A model generated the notes under the pieces. The model was given only the letters and a program-made list of their open reading frames with translations. It did not search any database and was not told the DNA's origin. Both the position numbers and the translations under genes were made by a program. Positions 1-8,470 of a stretch of 64,000 bases of DNA are shown in pieces; position 1 is the first letter of the stretch; each line of letters starts with the position of its first letter. The DNA lies in contig CAZCSL010000002.1 in NCBI GenBank assembly GCA_964501415.1, positions 1 to 64,000 of the forward strand. The letters run 5' to 3'. The DNA is from B1SED10-225 sp964501415 (GTDB taxonomy: Bacteria > Bacillota_I > Bacilli_A > Izemoplasmatales > Izemoplasmataceae).

Positions 1-102
1 CTTTTCTCCTTTCAGTATAAAGTATTTATCCGTGATTATCCAGATTTTGAAATAGATTTAGATAAATGCGTTTGGTTTGATTTTATTTCCATTTCGAAAT
101 AA
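1..102 (+). CDS. C-terminal end of an unidentified protein (partial)
   Basis: An open frame enters from the left edge and stops at TAA 100-102, giving 33 residues ending in DLDKCVWFDFISISK. The stop lies 22 bases before the dioxygenase start at 125, a spacing normal for an operon. The residue mix (charged residues alternating with aromatic and aliphatic ones) looks like real protein. The ending loosely resembles GyrI-like effector-binding domains, but 33 residues are not enough to name a family. It could be a chance open frame. Confidence 0.45.
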   Translation, partial: LFSFQYKVFIRDYPDFEIDLDKCVWFDFISISK

Positions 103-124
103 AATAAGCCTAGGAGTTGATAAA

Positions 125-1120
125 ATGAAAACACTAAATGGCTTGCATCATGTCACAGCAATTACAAGCAGTGCAGAAAAAATATATGCGTTTTTCACTT
201 ATGTATTGGGTATGCGTTTGGTCAAAAAAACCATCAACCAAGATGACATCAATACTTATCATCTGTTTTTTGCTGATGATCACGGCTCACCGGGTACAGA
301 TATGACCTTTTTTGATTTCAAAGGGGCTATTAAAGCAAAACCCGGCAGTGATGAAATCGCAAGAACGAGTTTTCGCGTACCTAGTGATGAGGCTTTGTCA
401 TATTGGGAAACACGCCTCAATCATTACAACATAAAACATACGCGCATCGAAACGTTACTAGGCCACAAAATCATTTATTTTGAAGATTTTGATGAACAAC
501 GCTATGCTCTAATATCCGATAAAAAAAATAAAGGCGTGAAACCAGGAATCCCTTGGAAAAAAGGACCCGTCCCTGAAAAATTTGCCATCTATGGTTTAGG
601 CCCCATCTTTTTACACATCCGTGATTTGCCCAAAATAAAACAAATCCTATCCGATACTTTAGGGATGCATCGGACGGCAACTCAAAAACCGTATTATCTT
701 TATGAAATGGGCGAGGGCGGACACGGCGGTAGTCTCATCATCAAACACACCCCCAATTTAAATCGTGGGTATCAAGGCTATGGCGCCGTGCATCACGTTG
801 CCTTTAGCATTGATGACAAAAAAGCCCTTGATTGGTGGACCGATTATTTCAATGAACTTGGGGCGCCCAACTCAGGCTTTGTAGATCGATTTTACTTTAA
901 ATCTCTTTACACTCGCTTGTACCCCAATATATTATTCGAACTTGCCACAGAAGGGCCGGGCTTTATCGATGATCAAGAAGACTATGAAACATTAGGTGAA
1001 ACGCTTGCCTTACCCCCAGCGTTTTTAGACCAACGCGAGTATATCGAAAGTGTCATCAGAGACATCGATACCAAACGAAGTGACAAAACCTTTAAAAAAG
1101 AGTATTTTGGGTATGAGTAG
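125..1120 (+). CDS. Ring-cleaving dioxygenase, MhqO/MhqA type (glyoxalase fold)
   Basis: A 331-residue vicinal-oxygen-chelate protein with two glyoxalase-like halves. Likely metal ligands are visible in LHHVTAI (residues 7-13), AVHHVAF (221-227) and the Glu of FELATEGPGF (271-280). Family members are metal-dependent dioxygenases linked to hydroquinone and catechol detoxification in Bacillus, and length fits. The ATG at 125 is chosen because TAGGAG lies at 111-116; an upstream in-frame ATG at 77 has no ribosome site. The next gene, a MarR regulator, overlaps its last 8 bases, as in quinone-responsive mhq-type operons. The exact substrate cannot be read from sequence. Confidence 0.85.
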   Translation: MKTLNGLHHVTAITSSAEKIYAFFTYVLGMRLVKKTINQDDINTYHLFFADDHGSPGTDMTFFDFKGAIKAKPGSDEIARTSFRVPSDEALSYWETRLNHYNIKHTRIETLLGHKIIYFEDFDEQRYALISDKKNKGVKPGIPWKKGPVPEKFAIYGLGPIFLHIRDLPKIKQILSDTLGMHRTATQKPYYLYEMGEGGHGGSLIIKHTPNLNRGYQGYGAVHHVAFSIDDKKALDWWTDYFNELGAPNSGFVDRFYFKSLYTRLYPNILFELATEGPGFIDDQEDYETLGETLALPPAFLDQREYIESVIRDIDTKRSDKTFKKEYFGYE

Positions 1121-1523
1121 TTTAAAGACCATCAGCATTTTATTCAGAACCACAAATACCTTTAAAACTTTAATGACCCCTCTTATTGAATCAAGTGGAC
1201 TTACTTTGAGCCAATTTTCCGTTTTGGAATTTTTATACCATCACGACCAAAAACCCGTCGGGGTGATCGCTAAGAAAATCTTGATACCTAACTCCAGTTT
1301 AAGTTATGTCATTGAACATCTGATCAAAATGGGATATGTTCAAAAAACCCAATCAAACCAAGACCAAAGAAGTTATCTCATCGGTTTGACCAAAGCGGGC
1401 AAAAAAAAGATAAAGACGTTGTTTCCGAAGCACGAAGCCCTACTTAAAGAACGCCTCGATCGTTTGGATGCCCAAGAAGAAAAGACCTTACAAACGTTGT
1501 TAAAGAAAATAAGCTTACCCTAA
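1113..1523 (+). CDS. MarR family transcriptional regulator
   Basis: 136 residues with the MarR winged-helix fold: a helix-turn-helix around LTLSQFSVLEFLYHH, a recognition region (ILIPNSSLSYVIEHL) and a wing with QDQRSYLIGLT. The start overlaps the dioxygenase stop (ATGAGTAG), implying translational coupling. By analogy with MhqR it probably represses its own operon and is released by quinones or other electrophiles. That ligand is inferred from context. No obvious conserved Cys sensor is visible, so a thiol-switch mechanism is less likely. A strong hairpin terminator follows directly. Confidence 0.85.
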   Translation: MSSLKTISILFRTTNTFKTLMTPLIESSGLTLSQFSVLEFLYHHDQKPVGVIAKKILIPNSSLSYVIEHLIKMGYVQKTQSNQDQRSYLIGLTKAGKKKIKTLFPKHEALLKERLDRLDAQEEKTLQTLLKKISLP

Positions 1524-1562
1524 AAAAATGCCGAATCCTCTTTAGGTTTCGGCATTTTTTTT
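1522..1562. terminator. Bidirectional Rho-independent terminator
   Basis: Stem AAAAAATGCCGAA / TTCGGCATTTTTT around an 11-base loop. It has A and T tracts on both sides, so it can end the marR transcript (+) and the flavodoxin transcript (-). The stop codon of the flavodoxin gene (1542-1544) lies inside its loop. Confidence 0.85.
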
Positions 1563-2048
1563 ATCAATAAAACGGGCAAACTCAAGGATTTTATCAGTAT
1601 CGATCGCTTCTTCGATGTCGCGTTCTTTAGCGAATTCTTCTTTGATTCTTTGCATGATAAACCGTGAAAACAATGCTCTTGATTCCGCTCTGAATTCACC
1701 ACCAAGATGCTTTTTAAGCTTGGCATGTGCGATGATTTCTTTTGGATAGGACATGGCTAGATATTTATCCAGATCAATATCGGTATCTACACCAACGATA
1801 AAAAGATATACATCCTTCTTAAGTAGCGTTTCTAGGTGTTTTATCACAAAACGGCGCATCGGCTTGCGGATATACCCCATATAAATAGGGGCTCCAAGGA
1901 CAATCGATTGACAAGAAAAAAGAACGCTTTCGTCAAAATCCTTAAGATTGACAACCGTACTTTTTCCGTTGAGGTGTGATTTAATGGTTTGAGCGATATC
2001 CCTCGTTACGCCACTTTTTGAGGTATATAAAATAAGCGTATCAGCCAT
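1542..2048 (-). CDS. Flavodoxin-domain protein
   Basis: 168 residues with an N-terminal FMN phosphate-binding loop (LYTSKSGVTRDIA, residues 6-18) and the flavodoxin strand SIVLGAPIYMGYIRKPMRRF. This is the arrangement of the HemG-like flavodoxin group (menaquinone-dependent protoporphyrinogen oxidase relatives). The C-terminal third is charged and helical. No haem genes lie nearby, so a HemG function is not supported; a general FMN redox role is safer. Its start directly abuts the stop of the preceding small membrane protein gene at 2049, so the two are probably co-translated. Confidence 0.75.
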   Translation of the reverse strand: MADTLILYTSKSGVTRDIAQTIKSHLNGKSTVVNLKDFDESVLFSCQSIVLGAPIYMGYIRKPMRRFVIKHLETLLKKDVYLFIVGVDTDIDLDKYLAMSYPKEIIAHAKLKKHLGGEFRAESRALFSRFIMQRIKEEFAKERDIEEAIDTDKILEFARFIDKKNAET

Positions 2049-2300
2049 TTAGAATCGACGATAAGCGATGAATTTCACTAACTCGCTAGTTAGCCATGCG
2101 AACACTAACCATACGAAAAAGACAGAAAAGATATGCACAAAAGACGCAAATATGGTGGCGGTAGCACTTGTGAGCATAGCAACAAAAACAAGAATGGCAA
2201 CCGTTTGATGCTCGTTGTCATTTTCTTGTCCGGCCAAATATCCGGCATATACACCGAAGAAAACATGACCAATATAGATAAGCAGTAACATTGTGTTCAT
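2049..2300 (-). CDS. Small membrane protein, function unknown
   Basis: 83 residues with about three hydrophobic segments (residues 3-22, 31-52 and 55-77) separated by a charged GQENDNEHQ loop. It is preceded by a strong GAGGAGG ribosome site and is the first gene of a pair with the flavodoxin-like protein, whose ATG immediately follows its stop. The coupling suggests a membrane partner for the flavodoxin protein, but no family was recognised. Confidence 0.65.
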   Translation of the reverse strand: MNTMLLLIYIGHVFFGVYAGYLAGQENDNEHQTVAILVFVAMLTSATATIFASFVHIFSVFFVWLVFAWLTSELVKFIAYRRF

Positions 2301-2416
2301 AACGATCCTCCTCTGGTAGCACTAATTCTATTATACATGATTTAAACGATTATTTAAAACGGATTAAACAAAAGTCATAAAGCGCATCTAGCGATAAAAA
2401 CTAAGCTAAAAGTCAA

Positions 2417-3385
2417 TTACTTTTTTGCCTTTTTTTTCGCTTTTTTCTCAGCTTTAAGTTCTTTTTTGGTTTTACGACGTTTTTGTTTTGTTTTTTGGAC
2501 CTTTTCCAAAAACTCATCGGTTTCTTCGTCTGCTTCTTCAACAGGCGCTGGCATGACCGCTAGATTATCCAAACTAGCTAGCTGTGTTTGCATGCTTTTA
2601 ATCTCTTTAGTTTGCGCGCTCATCAGTTGACTCAACTCATGGAAAAAACGATCTTCGCGCTGTTCTTTAACCAATAAGTTGATGGCTTCTTGAGTGGTTT
2701 TGGCGCGCTTGTCTTCAAAATAAGCGATAATCTTATCAATATGCTTAATATATTTTGAAGGCACTTGGGCATTATTCTCAATAATTTTTTCGGTATGACT
2801 GAGTTCACTGTCCACTTTGGATAACCGATCATCCAACTCATCGATTTCCGCATCTAGAATGCGGCGATAATCTTCGATCATATCCTTCGTTTCATCATAC
2901 GCTTTAGTCAAAGCGGTGCGGTGTTTGCGATTATAGCGGTCTTCACGACGTTGTTGTTGAGCCGAAACAAAATATTGGTTAAATGGTTTGAACGTTTTAA
3001 TCCAAATAAACAAAATGATGATATAAACGATGGCTAAAGCAGCCAAATAAACCGTATTGCCCTCAATTTCTTGATAGGCAAAAATCTCTAAGACATCCAA
3101 GCCAAATAAGATTCCTAGGGGTAGAATCAATAGCGTACCATAGATCAATAGATTGATAAAAATTTGAGTGAAATAATGAAAAAAGCCGCGAGTCGACAAG
3201 AAATTTTCTTTTTCTTCCAAACGTTGTCCATAGGGGAAAGAATCATGTCGTTCGGAAAACTTAACTGCACGTTTTTTTTCAATTTGTTTTTCTAAATCCT
3301 CTTTTTGTTTTCTTAACTCATTAGCTGTTTTTATCGATTCACTTAAATTCGTAATCGCTTTATATTCACTGTTTTTAGTAACCAT
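2417..3385 (-). CDS. Coiled-coil membrane protein, function unknown
   Basis: 322 residues. A charged coiled-coil segment (about 15-50) precedes two membrane helices (about 72-97 and 108-130). A long second coiled coil follows (about 160-215), then a helical region, an acidic stretch (APVEEADEETDEF) and a very lysine-rich tail (KKELKAEKKAKKKAKK). The ribosome site AGGAGG fits the ATG at 3385. Both ends are probably cytoplasmic, and the basic tail could contact nucleic acid or lipid, which is inference. No family recognised. No clear terminator separates it from the small membrane gene downstream. Confidence 0.65.
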   Translation of the reverse strand: MVTKNSEYKAITNLSESIKTANELRKQKEDLEKQIEKKRAVKFSERHDSFPYGQRLEEKENFLSTRGFFHYFTQIFINLLIYGTLLILPLGILFGLDVLEIFAYQEIEGNTVYLAALAIVYIIILFIWIKTFKPFNQYFVSAQQQRREDRYNRKHRTALTKAYDETKDMIEDYRRILDAEIDELDDRLSKVDSELSHTEKIIENNAQVPSKYIKHIDKIIAYFEDKRAKTTQEAINLLVKEQREDRFFHELSQLMSAQTKEIKSMQTQLASLDNLAVMPAPVEEADEETDEFLEKVQKTKQKRRKTKKELKAEKKAKKKAKK

Positions 3386-3464
3386 CGTAACCTCCTATTT
3401 TTCATCTCCATATTTATTATATCATGAATAGCATGCCCTCTTGTAGTCAAATCTTGATGAAAAA

Positions 3465-3501
3465 AAACCTCTAAGGGTTATTTATTCGCCTTAGAGGTTT
3501 A
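3465..3501 (-). terminator. Rho-independent terminator of the aldehyde dehydrogenase gene
   Basis: Read on the minus strand, AAACCTCTAAGG pairs with CCTTAGAGGTTT and is followed by a run of seven T. It starts 7 bases after the dehydrogenase stop. Confidence 0.85.
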
Positions 3502-3507
3502 ATCGGT

Positions 3508-4860
3508 TTACTTGAGTAGTTTTTTTACGAGTTTTTCTTGGTTTTTGTAGGGCGGATAAGCAGGGTTAAAATCAAACAACGTTGTCTTTTTTTGATACGA
3601 TTTAATATGAGTAAAGGTATCAAAACTTGACTTGCCATGATAGCTGCCAAATCCACTTTCACCTACCCCACCAAAGGGTAAATACGGGCTTGCAACTTGC
3701 ATAATCGTATCGTTTACAGCCCCGTTACCAAAGGATAGTTCATTGAGTAAGCGGTCTTTGGTTTGTGTGTTTTCGGTGAAGATGTATGTAGCTAAAGGTT
3801 TTTCTTTTTTTTGTAAAATCTTAATGACGTTATTGAGGTTAGAGTAGGGCAAAATCGGTAGAACGGGCCCGAATATCTCTTCTTTCATGACCGCATCATC
3901 CCAAGTAACATCGCTCATAATCGTTGGGCCAATATGCCGTTTTTCTTTGTCGATATCGCCACCATAGATGATTTTATCTTTGTCAATCAGCTTGACGATC
4001 CTATCAAAATGTTTATCGTTTACAATCGCAGCGAGTTGTTCCTTGTCATTTTGATACATCGTTTTAAAAGCGTTGATTAAGTATTCTTCAAAGGTGTCTT
4101 TTACGCTACGCTCAACGTAGATATAGTCGGGTGCAACGCAGGTTTGCCCGGCATTTAATATCTTTCCAAAGGCAATCCGTTTGGCCGCAATCTGAAGTTT
4201 CGCCGTGCCATCAATGATAACCGGAGATTTGCCTCCCAGTTCTAAGGTCACTGGGGTTAAATGTTTAGCAGCTGCTTGATAAACAATTTGACCAACCTGG
4301 GTTGAACCCGTAAAGAAAATATGATCAAATGGCAGTTCTAACAACGCTTGCGTTGTTTCTTTATCCCCACAAACCACTTTTACCAATGACGGGTCAAACG
4401 TTTCTGTGATCAATTTTTCAATAATGGCCTCGGTATGTGTGGTAAATTCTGAAGGTTTTAAAAACACCGTATTACCAGCGGCTAAAGCCCCAATTAAAGG
4501 TTCCATAATTAGTTGAAACGGGTAGTTGTAAGGGCCGATAATCAAAACGACTCCCTTTGGTTCTTTGTACAGGTAACTTTTGGAAAAAAGACTGAATAGA
4601 GGTGATTTCACTTTTTTCGGTCGGACCCAACGTTTTAAGTTTTTAAGCGTGTGACGGATAGAATAAAGCGAAAATCCAATTTCAGTGGCGTAAGCTTCTA
4701 AAGCATGTTTGTTTAAATCTTTGTTTAGTGCTTCTTTAATGGCTTCTTCGTGTTTTTCAATCGCTTCTTTCAACTTGATTAACTGTGCTTTCCTAAATGC
4801 ATAAGACTTTGTTTTATGGGTTTTGAAAAAAGCTTGTTGTGTTTTAAACTCTTCTTTCAC
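3508..4860 (-). CDS. Aldehyde dehydrogenase, class 3 type
   Basis: 450 residues, the short class 3 length. All catalytic landmarks are present: Asn112 in GPYNYPF, Lys134 in LKPSE, the NAD-site FFTGSTQVG (182-190), Glu207 in LELGGKSPV and catalytic Cys241 in AGQTCVAPDY, with EEIFGPVLP further on. The enzyme oxidises aldehydes to acids with NAD(P)+. The best functional relatives are YwdH/AldH-type enzymes acting on fatty or aromatic aldehydes. It stands alone, with a terminator after it and the lipoprotein terminator upstream, so its in vivo substrate is not indicated. Confidence 0.9.
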   Translation of the reverse strand: MKEEFKTQQAFFKTHKTKSYAFRKAQLIKLKEAIEKHEEAIKEALNKDLNKHALEAYATEIGFSLYSIRHTLKNLKRWVRPKKVKSPLFSLFSKSYLYKEPKGVVLIIGPYNYPFQLIMEPLIGALAAGNTVFLKPSEFTTHTEAIIEKLITETFDPSLVKVVCGDKETTQALLELPFDHIFFTGSTQVGQIVYQAAAKHLTPVTLELGGKSPVIIDGTAKLQIAAKRIAFGKILNAGQTCVAPDYIYVERSVKDTFEEYLINAFKTMYQNDKEQLAAIVNDKHFDRIVKLIDKDKIIYGGDIDKEKRHIGPTIMSDVTWDDAVMKEEIFGPVLPILPYSNLNNVIKILQKKEKPLATYIFTENTQTKDRLLNELSFGNGAVNDTIMQVASPYLPFGGVGESGFGSYHGKSSFDTFTHIKSYQKKTTLFDFNPAYPPYKNQEKLVKKLLK

Positions 4861-4892
4861 TATTTTCCCCTCCCTATTTACGTTTTATCGTG

Positions 4893-4922
4893 AAAAAGCG
4901 CAGAAATAAAACTGCGGTTTTT
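4893..4922 (-). terminator. Rho-independent terminator of the lipoprotein gene
   Basis: On the minus strand AAAAACCGCAG pairs (one mismatch) with CTGCGCTTTTT across an 8-base loop, just after the lipoprotein stop at 4925. Confidence 0.75.
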
Positions 4923-4924
4923 AC

Positions 4925-6904
4925 TTAATCATCATTAGAATCATTATCGTTTTGATCATCAATCTCATCGATGTTAGCGATTTGATAAGTGCTTAAATGA
5001 AGGTCGTGATGAACGCCTTTTCCATCTCTTAGGTCATAATCAACATAGATTTCTATAATATAGGTGTATTCATCTAAAGGCGTATGGCTAAAGGTATTTT
5101 CCCCTTCATCAATAATCATTTCTTGAACCAATGTGATGTTTCCATCGCCATCATCTTCATAAAGCTCAGCGCGCAAAGACCCCGGTACTTTCGTCTCATC
5201 AGAATCACTTATACTAACTTCAAATTCAATATCAGTATTTAGCGTAACGCTATCTATACTGCCTGTTGGGGTACTGTTAGCTAGCGTTGTGTATGAGTTT
5301 GCATAAATAATACCCGTTTGTTTGCCCGCACCATCATCGAGGTCATAATCGCCATCAATTTCAACATACACCGTTTGATTGGCCAGTAAGTTACGCAACT
5401 CAAAAGTGATGATATTTTTTTGCATGGTGGTTTTTTTGAGGCGGTTGCCATCTTCATCATAAACCGTAATATCCAACGAATCTTCAATGATGAACGCTTC
5501 AATGGCGGTCACATCAATGCGCCAAACAAAGTGATTATGGGTTTGCGTTTGAGTCGTTACACTGATATCTGGTAGTTCTAAGGCTAAGGTATCAAATGTA
5601 AAGGTTCCTAATAGTTGATCGCTTTGTTCGCCTTGGCCATCATTTAAATCATAGTTCCCATAGATGTGCAAGGTAAAGGTATTATCGCTTAAAATCTCAT
5701 CAAACACCACTAAATCAATCGCACCAAGGGTTGTTTGTTTGGTTTTGTATATGTCATCACCATGCATCAAAGCAAGCGTCAATTCGTCTGATGTCAAGGT
5801 TTCATCAATATCCTCTAAAAACAAAGAGAAGCTAACGCTGTTGTGGCTGACTTCTTCTTTTTCAGCACTGATAATGGGTGAAGCCTTCGCTAGGGTTATA
5901 GCCGATAAAGTAACGACTTTATCTTGTATCCCTTCACCATCATTCAAATCGTATTGATAGCGGCCTCTCAGTTCAAATACATTATCGCTTAACAAATCGG
6001 TGAACACAAAAGCCGCAGACCCAGAAATCGAATCGATTAAATCATCTTCTAAGTATAATTCAAATCGGTGAAAATGCCCTGTCTCATCAGGGTCATCCAC
6101 AGCAACATCAAATGATATACTATCTTGTGTGGTCTCAGTCAAAGCGATCTCTATTTGGGGTTCTACCTTACTCAACGTCATGATATTGAGTTGTTCAAAT
6201 AATAAAACATCCTCACTCACTAAGTTCCCATCCGCGCGTTCGTATGAGGCCGTGATTGTTAAGGCATAATTCGCATTTGAAAGCAAATCAGTAAACCTGT
6301 AAGTCGTTCTGCCTGTATCTAGGGTCACGGTTTCAACCACGGTATCGTCTTTGATAAGCATCAAAGTAGCGATTTGTAAAACATCGTCGTTATCTCTGAT
6401 CATCAAATCCACATCGATAGATGCTTGATTAGGCGTGTAACTATTTAACTCAACCGTAGGTTGACTTTCTAAAACGTAGGCTTCAAATTGATTGTCTTGT
6501 TCAATCTCTAATTCTTTTACGCCTTCTTCAGGATGCATGTATTCAATGCTTTCAAGGGTATAAAGCCTTTCTCCAGGAATTCTAAGCACATCGAATCCAA
6601 AGCGGATTTCTTGTGGGGTTGAATCTGCTTCAAAACGGCTTTGGCGGTAAGTGGTCCCGTTGATTTTAATCGAATTTATCGTTAAATTAGATGGATTATT
6701 CAAACTGATTTCCAACATTAAAATTTCTTCTTTTTCAGCCATGTAGGTTTCAAAATTACCGTCTGCATCAACCGGATTTCTCTCGTTAACCACCATTTCG
6801 TTGAAGGATGGTAACGTTATATCGTCGGTAGTCTCTTCTCCACAAGCCATCAAAAAAAGCGGCATCATCATAAACAACAGTAAAACAAAAATCCTTTTTG
6901 ACAT
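4925..6904 (-). CDS. Large surface lipoprotein with five Ig/FnIII-like repeats
   Basis: 659 residues. The ATG at 6904 is chosen because GAGGAAG precedes it and it begins a lipoprotein signal: basic MSKR, a hydrophobic core and the lipobox LMAC with Cys21. After an N-terminal region the protein has five repeats of about 95 residues. Each ends in a phrase like LLSDNxFxLxxxGxYDLNDGxGxQ; the first copy is degenerate (SYERADGN) and later ones read YDLNDGEG, YDLNDGQG, YDLDDGAG and YDLRDGKG. The acidic Asp-rich turns could bind Ca2+ (inference). The tail is DEIDDQNDNDSNDD. It is probably an extracellular, membrane-anchored adhesin or binding protein; ligand unknown. Confidence 0.8.
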   Translation of the reverse strand: MSKRIFVLLLFMMMPLFLMACGEETTDDITLPSFNEMVVNERNPVDADGNFETYMAEKEEILMLEISLNNPSNLTINSIKINGTTYRQSRFEADSTPQEIRFGFDVLRIPGERLYTLESIEYMHPEEGVKELEIEQDNQFEAYVLESQPTVELNSYTPNQASIDVDLMIRDNDDVLQIATLMLIKDDTVVETVTLDTGRTTYRFTDLLSNANYALTITASYERADGNLVSEDVLLFEQLNIMTLSKVEPQIEIALTETTQDSISFDVAVDDPDETGHFHRFELYLEDDLIDSISGSAAFVFTDLLSDNVFELRGRYQYDLNDGEGIQDKVVTLSAITLAKASPIISAEKEEVSHNSVSFSLFLEDIDETLTSDELTLALMHGDDIYKTKQTTLGAIDLVVFDEILSDNTFTLHIYGNYDLNDGQGEQSDQLLGTFTFDTLALELPDISVTTQTQTHNHFVWRIDVTAIEAFIIEDSLDITVYDEDGNRLKKTTMQKNIITFELRNLLANQTVYVEIDGDYDLDDGAGKQTGIIYANSYTTLANSTPTGSIDSVTLNTDIEFEVSISDSDETKVPGSLRAELYEDDGDGNITLVQEMIIDEGENTFSHTPLDEYTYIIEIYVDYDLRDGKGVHHDLHLSTYQIANIDEIDDQNDNDSNDD

Positions 6905-6935
6905 AGCTTTCTTCCTCTCATGATTGTTATAAGTT

Positions 6936-6964
6936 ATTTTATCACAGTTAATACAAAACGACAA
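6936..6964 (-). promoter_or_regulatory. Promoter of the lipoprotein gene
   Basis: Minus strand TTGTCG, 17-base spacer, TAAAAT, ending about 32 bases before the lipoprotein ATG. Good match to a vegetative promoter. Confidence 0.55.
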
Positions 6965-6999
6965 TTAATTATCTTCCTATACATCGCTGTTTTAAATGC

Positions 7000-8187
7000 T
7001 TATCCGTCATTATTTTCCTTTTTGATACCCCGTTTGATTAACGGTTTATCGTAATGGGCATTAATGTCGTTTAAAACGTGTTTGATTTGGTTATCTTTTG
7101 ATAAAGACTCTTGGTTTTCAAACAGGTTAATCTGTTTGAAAAGCCCCTCGCTCTTTGATAAATTAGAAGCACTGACACCAAGCAAATGCACCGGATTAGC
7201 ATCATAAAGCGTATCAAATAAATGTTCCACAATTTCAAAAATCTCATAATAATGATCCGTATGATAAGATAAGGTGTGATGTTTGGAGTGGTTATGATAG
7301 TCTTTATCCCGAAGGGTTACGGCAATGGTTTTGGCGGCCAGCCCATGGTTTTTTAGACGTTCAACCACGCGGTTAGTAAGGCTTTCTAAGGCGTCTATCA
7401 TTTCTTGGTATTCATGCAAAAAGCCTTCAAATGTTTTCGAGTTGCCGATACTTTGGTGTTTATTTTCCCTTTGAGGGTCAATCATGCGTTCATCATGACC
7501 GCGGGCTTTTTGGATGAAATTATCTGTTTGATTGCCTAAAAAAGAGACGATTTTCCGTCTTTCTTTAAAATTAGCCAAATCCCCAATCGTCTCAATACCC
7601 AAAAGTTTTAAGTTCGGAACCGTCTTTTTCCCAATGCCATGCAAAGCTTCGATGGGTAAGGGCCACAGTTTTTCTTTGACGTTACGTTTTCTTAGAATCG
7701 TGATACCTAAAGGTTTTTTATAATCGCTCGCCATTTTGGCTAAAAACATATTGGGCGCAATACCGATAGATACAGGTAAATTATATTGATCTAACAGATC
7801 GTCTTGAATCGTTTTAGCTACATCATAAGGATGCTTGCCGTCCAAAGCTTCGGTCATATCCAAATAACCCTCATCGATTGAGGCTGGTTCTAATTGGTCA
7901 GTGTACGTTTTTAAGTAATCAAAAAAAAGCGTAGAATATTTCTCATACAGCGGAAAGTTGGTCGGTAAAACCTTAATTTGCGGACAAAGCTGTTTCGCTT
8001 CACTAAGCGGCATGGCACTTCTAACGCCAAATTTTCTCGCTTCGTAATTGGCGGTCGTTAAAATCCCTCGGTCATTTTTAGGACCAATTCCTAAGGGAAT
8101 GTTTTTTAATTTAGGATTTTCGGCCATCTCACAACTCGCAAAAAACGCGTTTAAATCGATGTGAAAAATGACTTTGTATTTTTTCAT
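7000..8187 (-). CDS. dinB: DNA polymerase IV (Y family)
   Basis: 395 residues. The catalytic carboxylates are Asp11 (FHIDLNAFF) and Asp105-Glu106 (SIDEGYLD), the steric-gate aromatic is in AFF, and helix-hairpin-helix and little-finger regions follow. Near the C-terminus KQINLF matches a beta-clamp binding motif. The enzyme performs error-prone translesion synthesis. Upstream is a short divergent region shared with the small membrane gene at 8270. No SOS-type operator was recognised there. Confidence 0.93.
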   Translation of the reverse strand: MKKYKVIFHIDLNAFFASCEMAENPKLKNIPLGIGPKNDRGILTTANYEARKFGVRSAMPLSEAKQLCPQIKVLPTNFPLYEKYSTLFFDYLKTYTDQLEPASIDEGYLDMTEALDGKHPYDVAKTIQDDLLDQYNLPVSIGIAPNMFLAKMASDYKKPLGITILRKRNVKEKLWPLPIEALHGIGKKTVPNLKLLGIETIGDLANFKERRKIVSFLGNQTDNFIQKARGHDERMIDPQRENKHQSIGNSKTFEGFLHEYQEMIDALESLTNRVVERLKNHGLAAKTIAVTLRDKDYHNHSKHHTLSYHTDHYYEIFEIVEHLFDTLYDANPVHLLGVSASNLSKSEGLFKQINLFENQESLSKDNQIKHVLNDINAHYDKPLIKRGIKKENNDG

Positions 8188-8269
8188 GAAACAACTTTCC
8201 TTTTTTGCGTATTTTTAGTATAATGAATAAAGCTAACGATTATGTTACATTCCATATTGAGGTGAAATG

Positions 8270-8443
8270 ATGCCAAAAAGTCGTAAACGTGTGAAGAAAA
8301 AACAGGAAGAAGAAAAACCTGTATACACCAATCCACTAAAACAAACTTGGGGAAAAACCGTTGTTATTATATTGGTGGTTGCATTTCTCTTAGGATTGGT
8401 AGCCACAACCGTTTTCGTCATGTGGACGGTCATGTTTGGTTAA
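8270..8443 (+). CDS. Small single-span membrane protein, function unknown
   Basis: 57 residues beginning MPKSRKRVKKKQEEEK, with one strong membrane helix (about residues 31-54: VVIILVVAFLLGLVATTVF) and a short tail WTVMFG. The ribosome site GAGGTG (8259-8264) favours the second of two adjacent ATGs (8270 rather than 8267). TATAAT at 8219-8224 is a possible -10. The positive N-terminus predicts a cytoplasmic N-terminus and a near-extracellular C-terminus. It resembles small helper proteins of the DUF4044/SecE size class only in layout. A terminator follows at once, so it is a monocistronic gene. Confidence 0.65.
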   Translation: MPKSRKRVKKKQEEEKPVYTNPLKQTWGKTVVIILVVAFLLGLVATTVFVMWTVMFG

Positions 8444-8446
8444 ACG

Positions 8447-8470
8447 AAAAGCGCTTAGGCGCTTTTTTTA
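8447..8470. terminator. Bidirectional terminator between small membrane gene and recN
   Basis: AAAAGCGC, loop TTAG, GCGCTTTT followed by further T. It lies 4 bases after the small gene stop and overlaps the recN stop codon (8468-8470), so it can serve both convergent genes. Confidence 0.75.

Noticed and set aside
8245..8433. 62-residue minus-strand frame opposite the small membrane protein
   Set aside because: The plus-strand frame has the ribosome site, a membrane helix and the terminator; the minus frame is its shadow.
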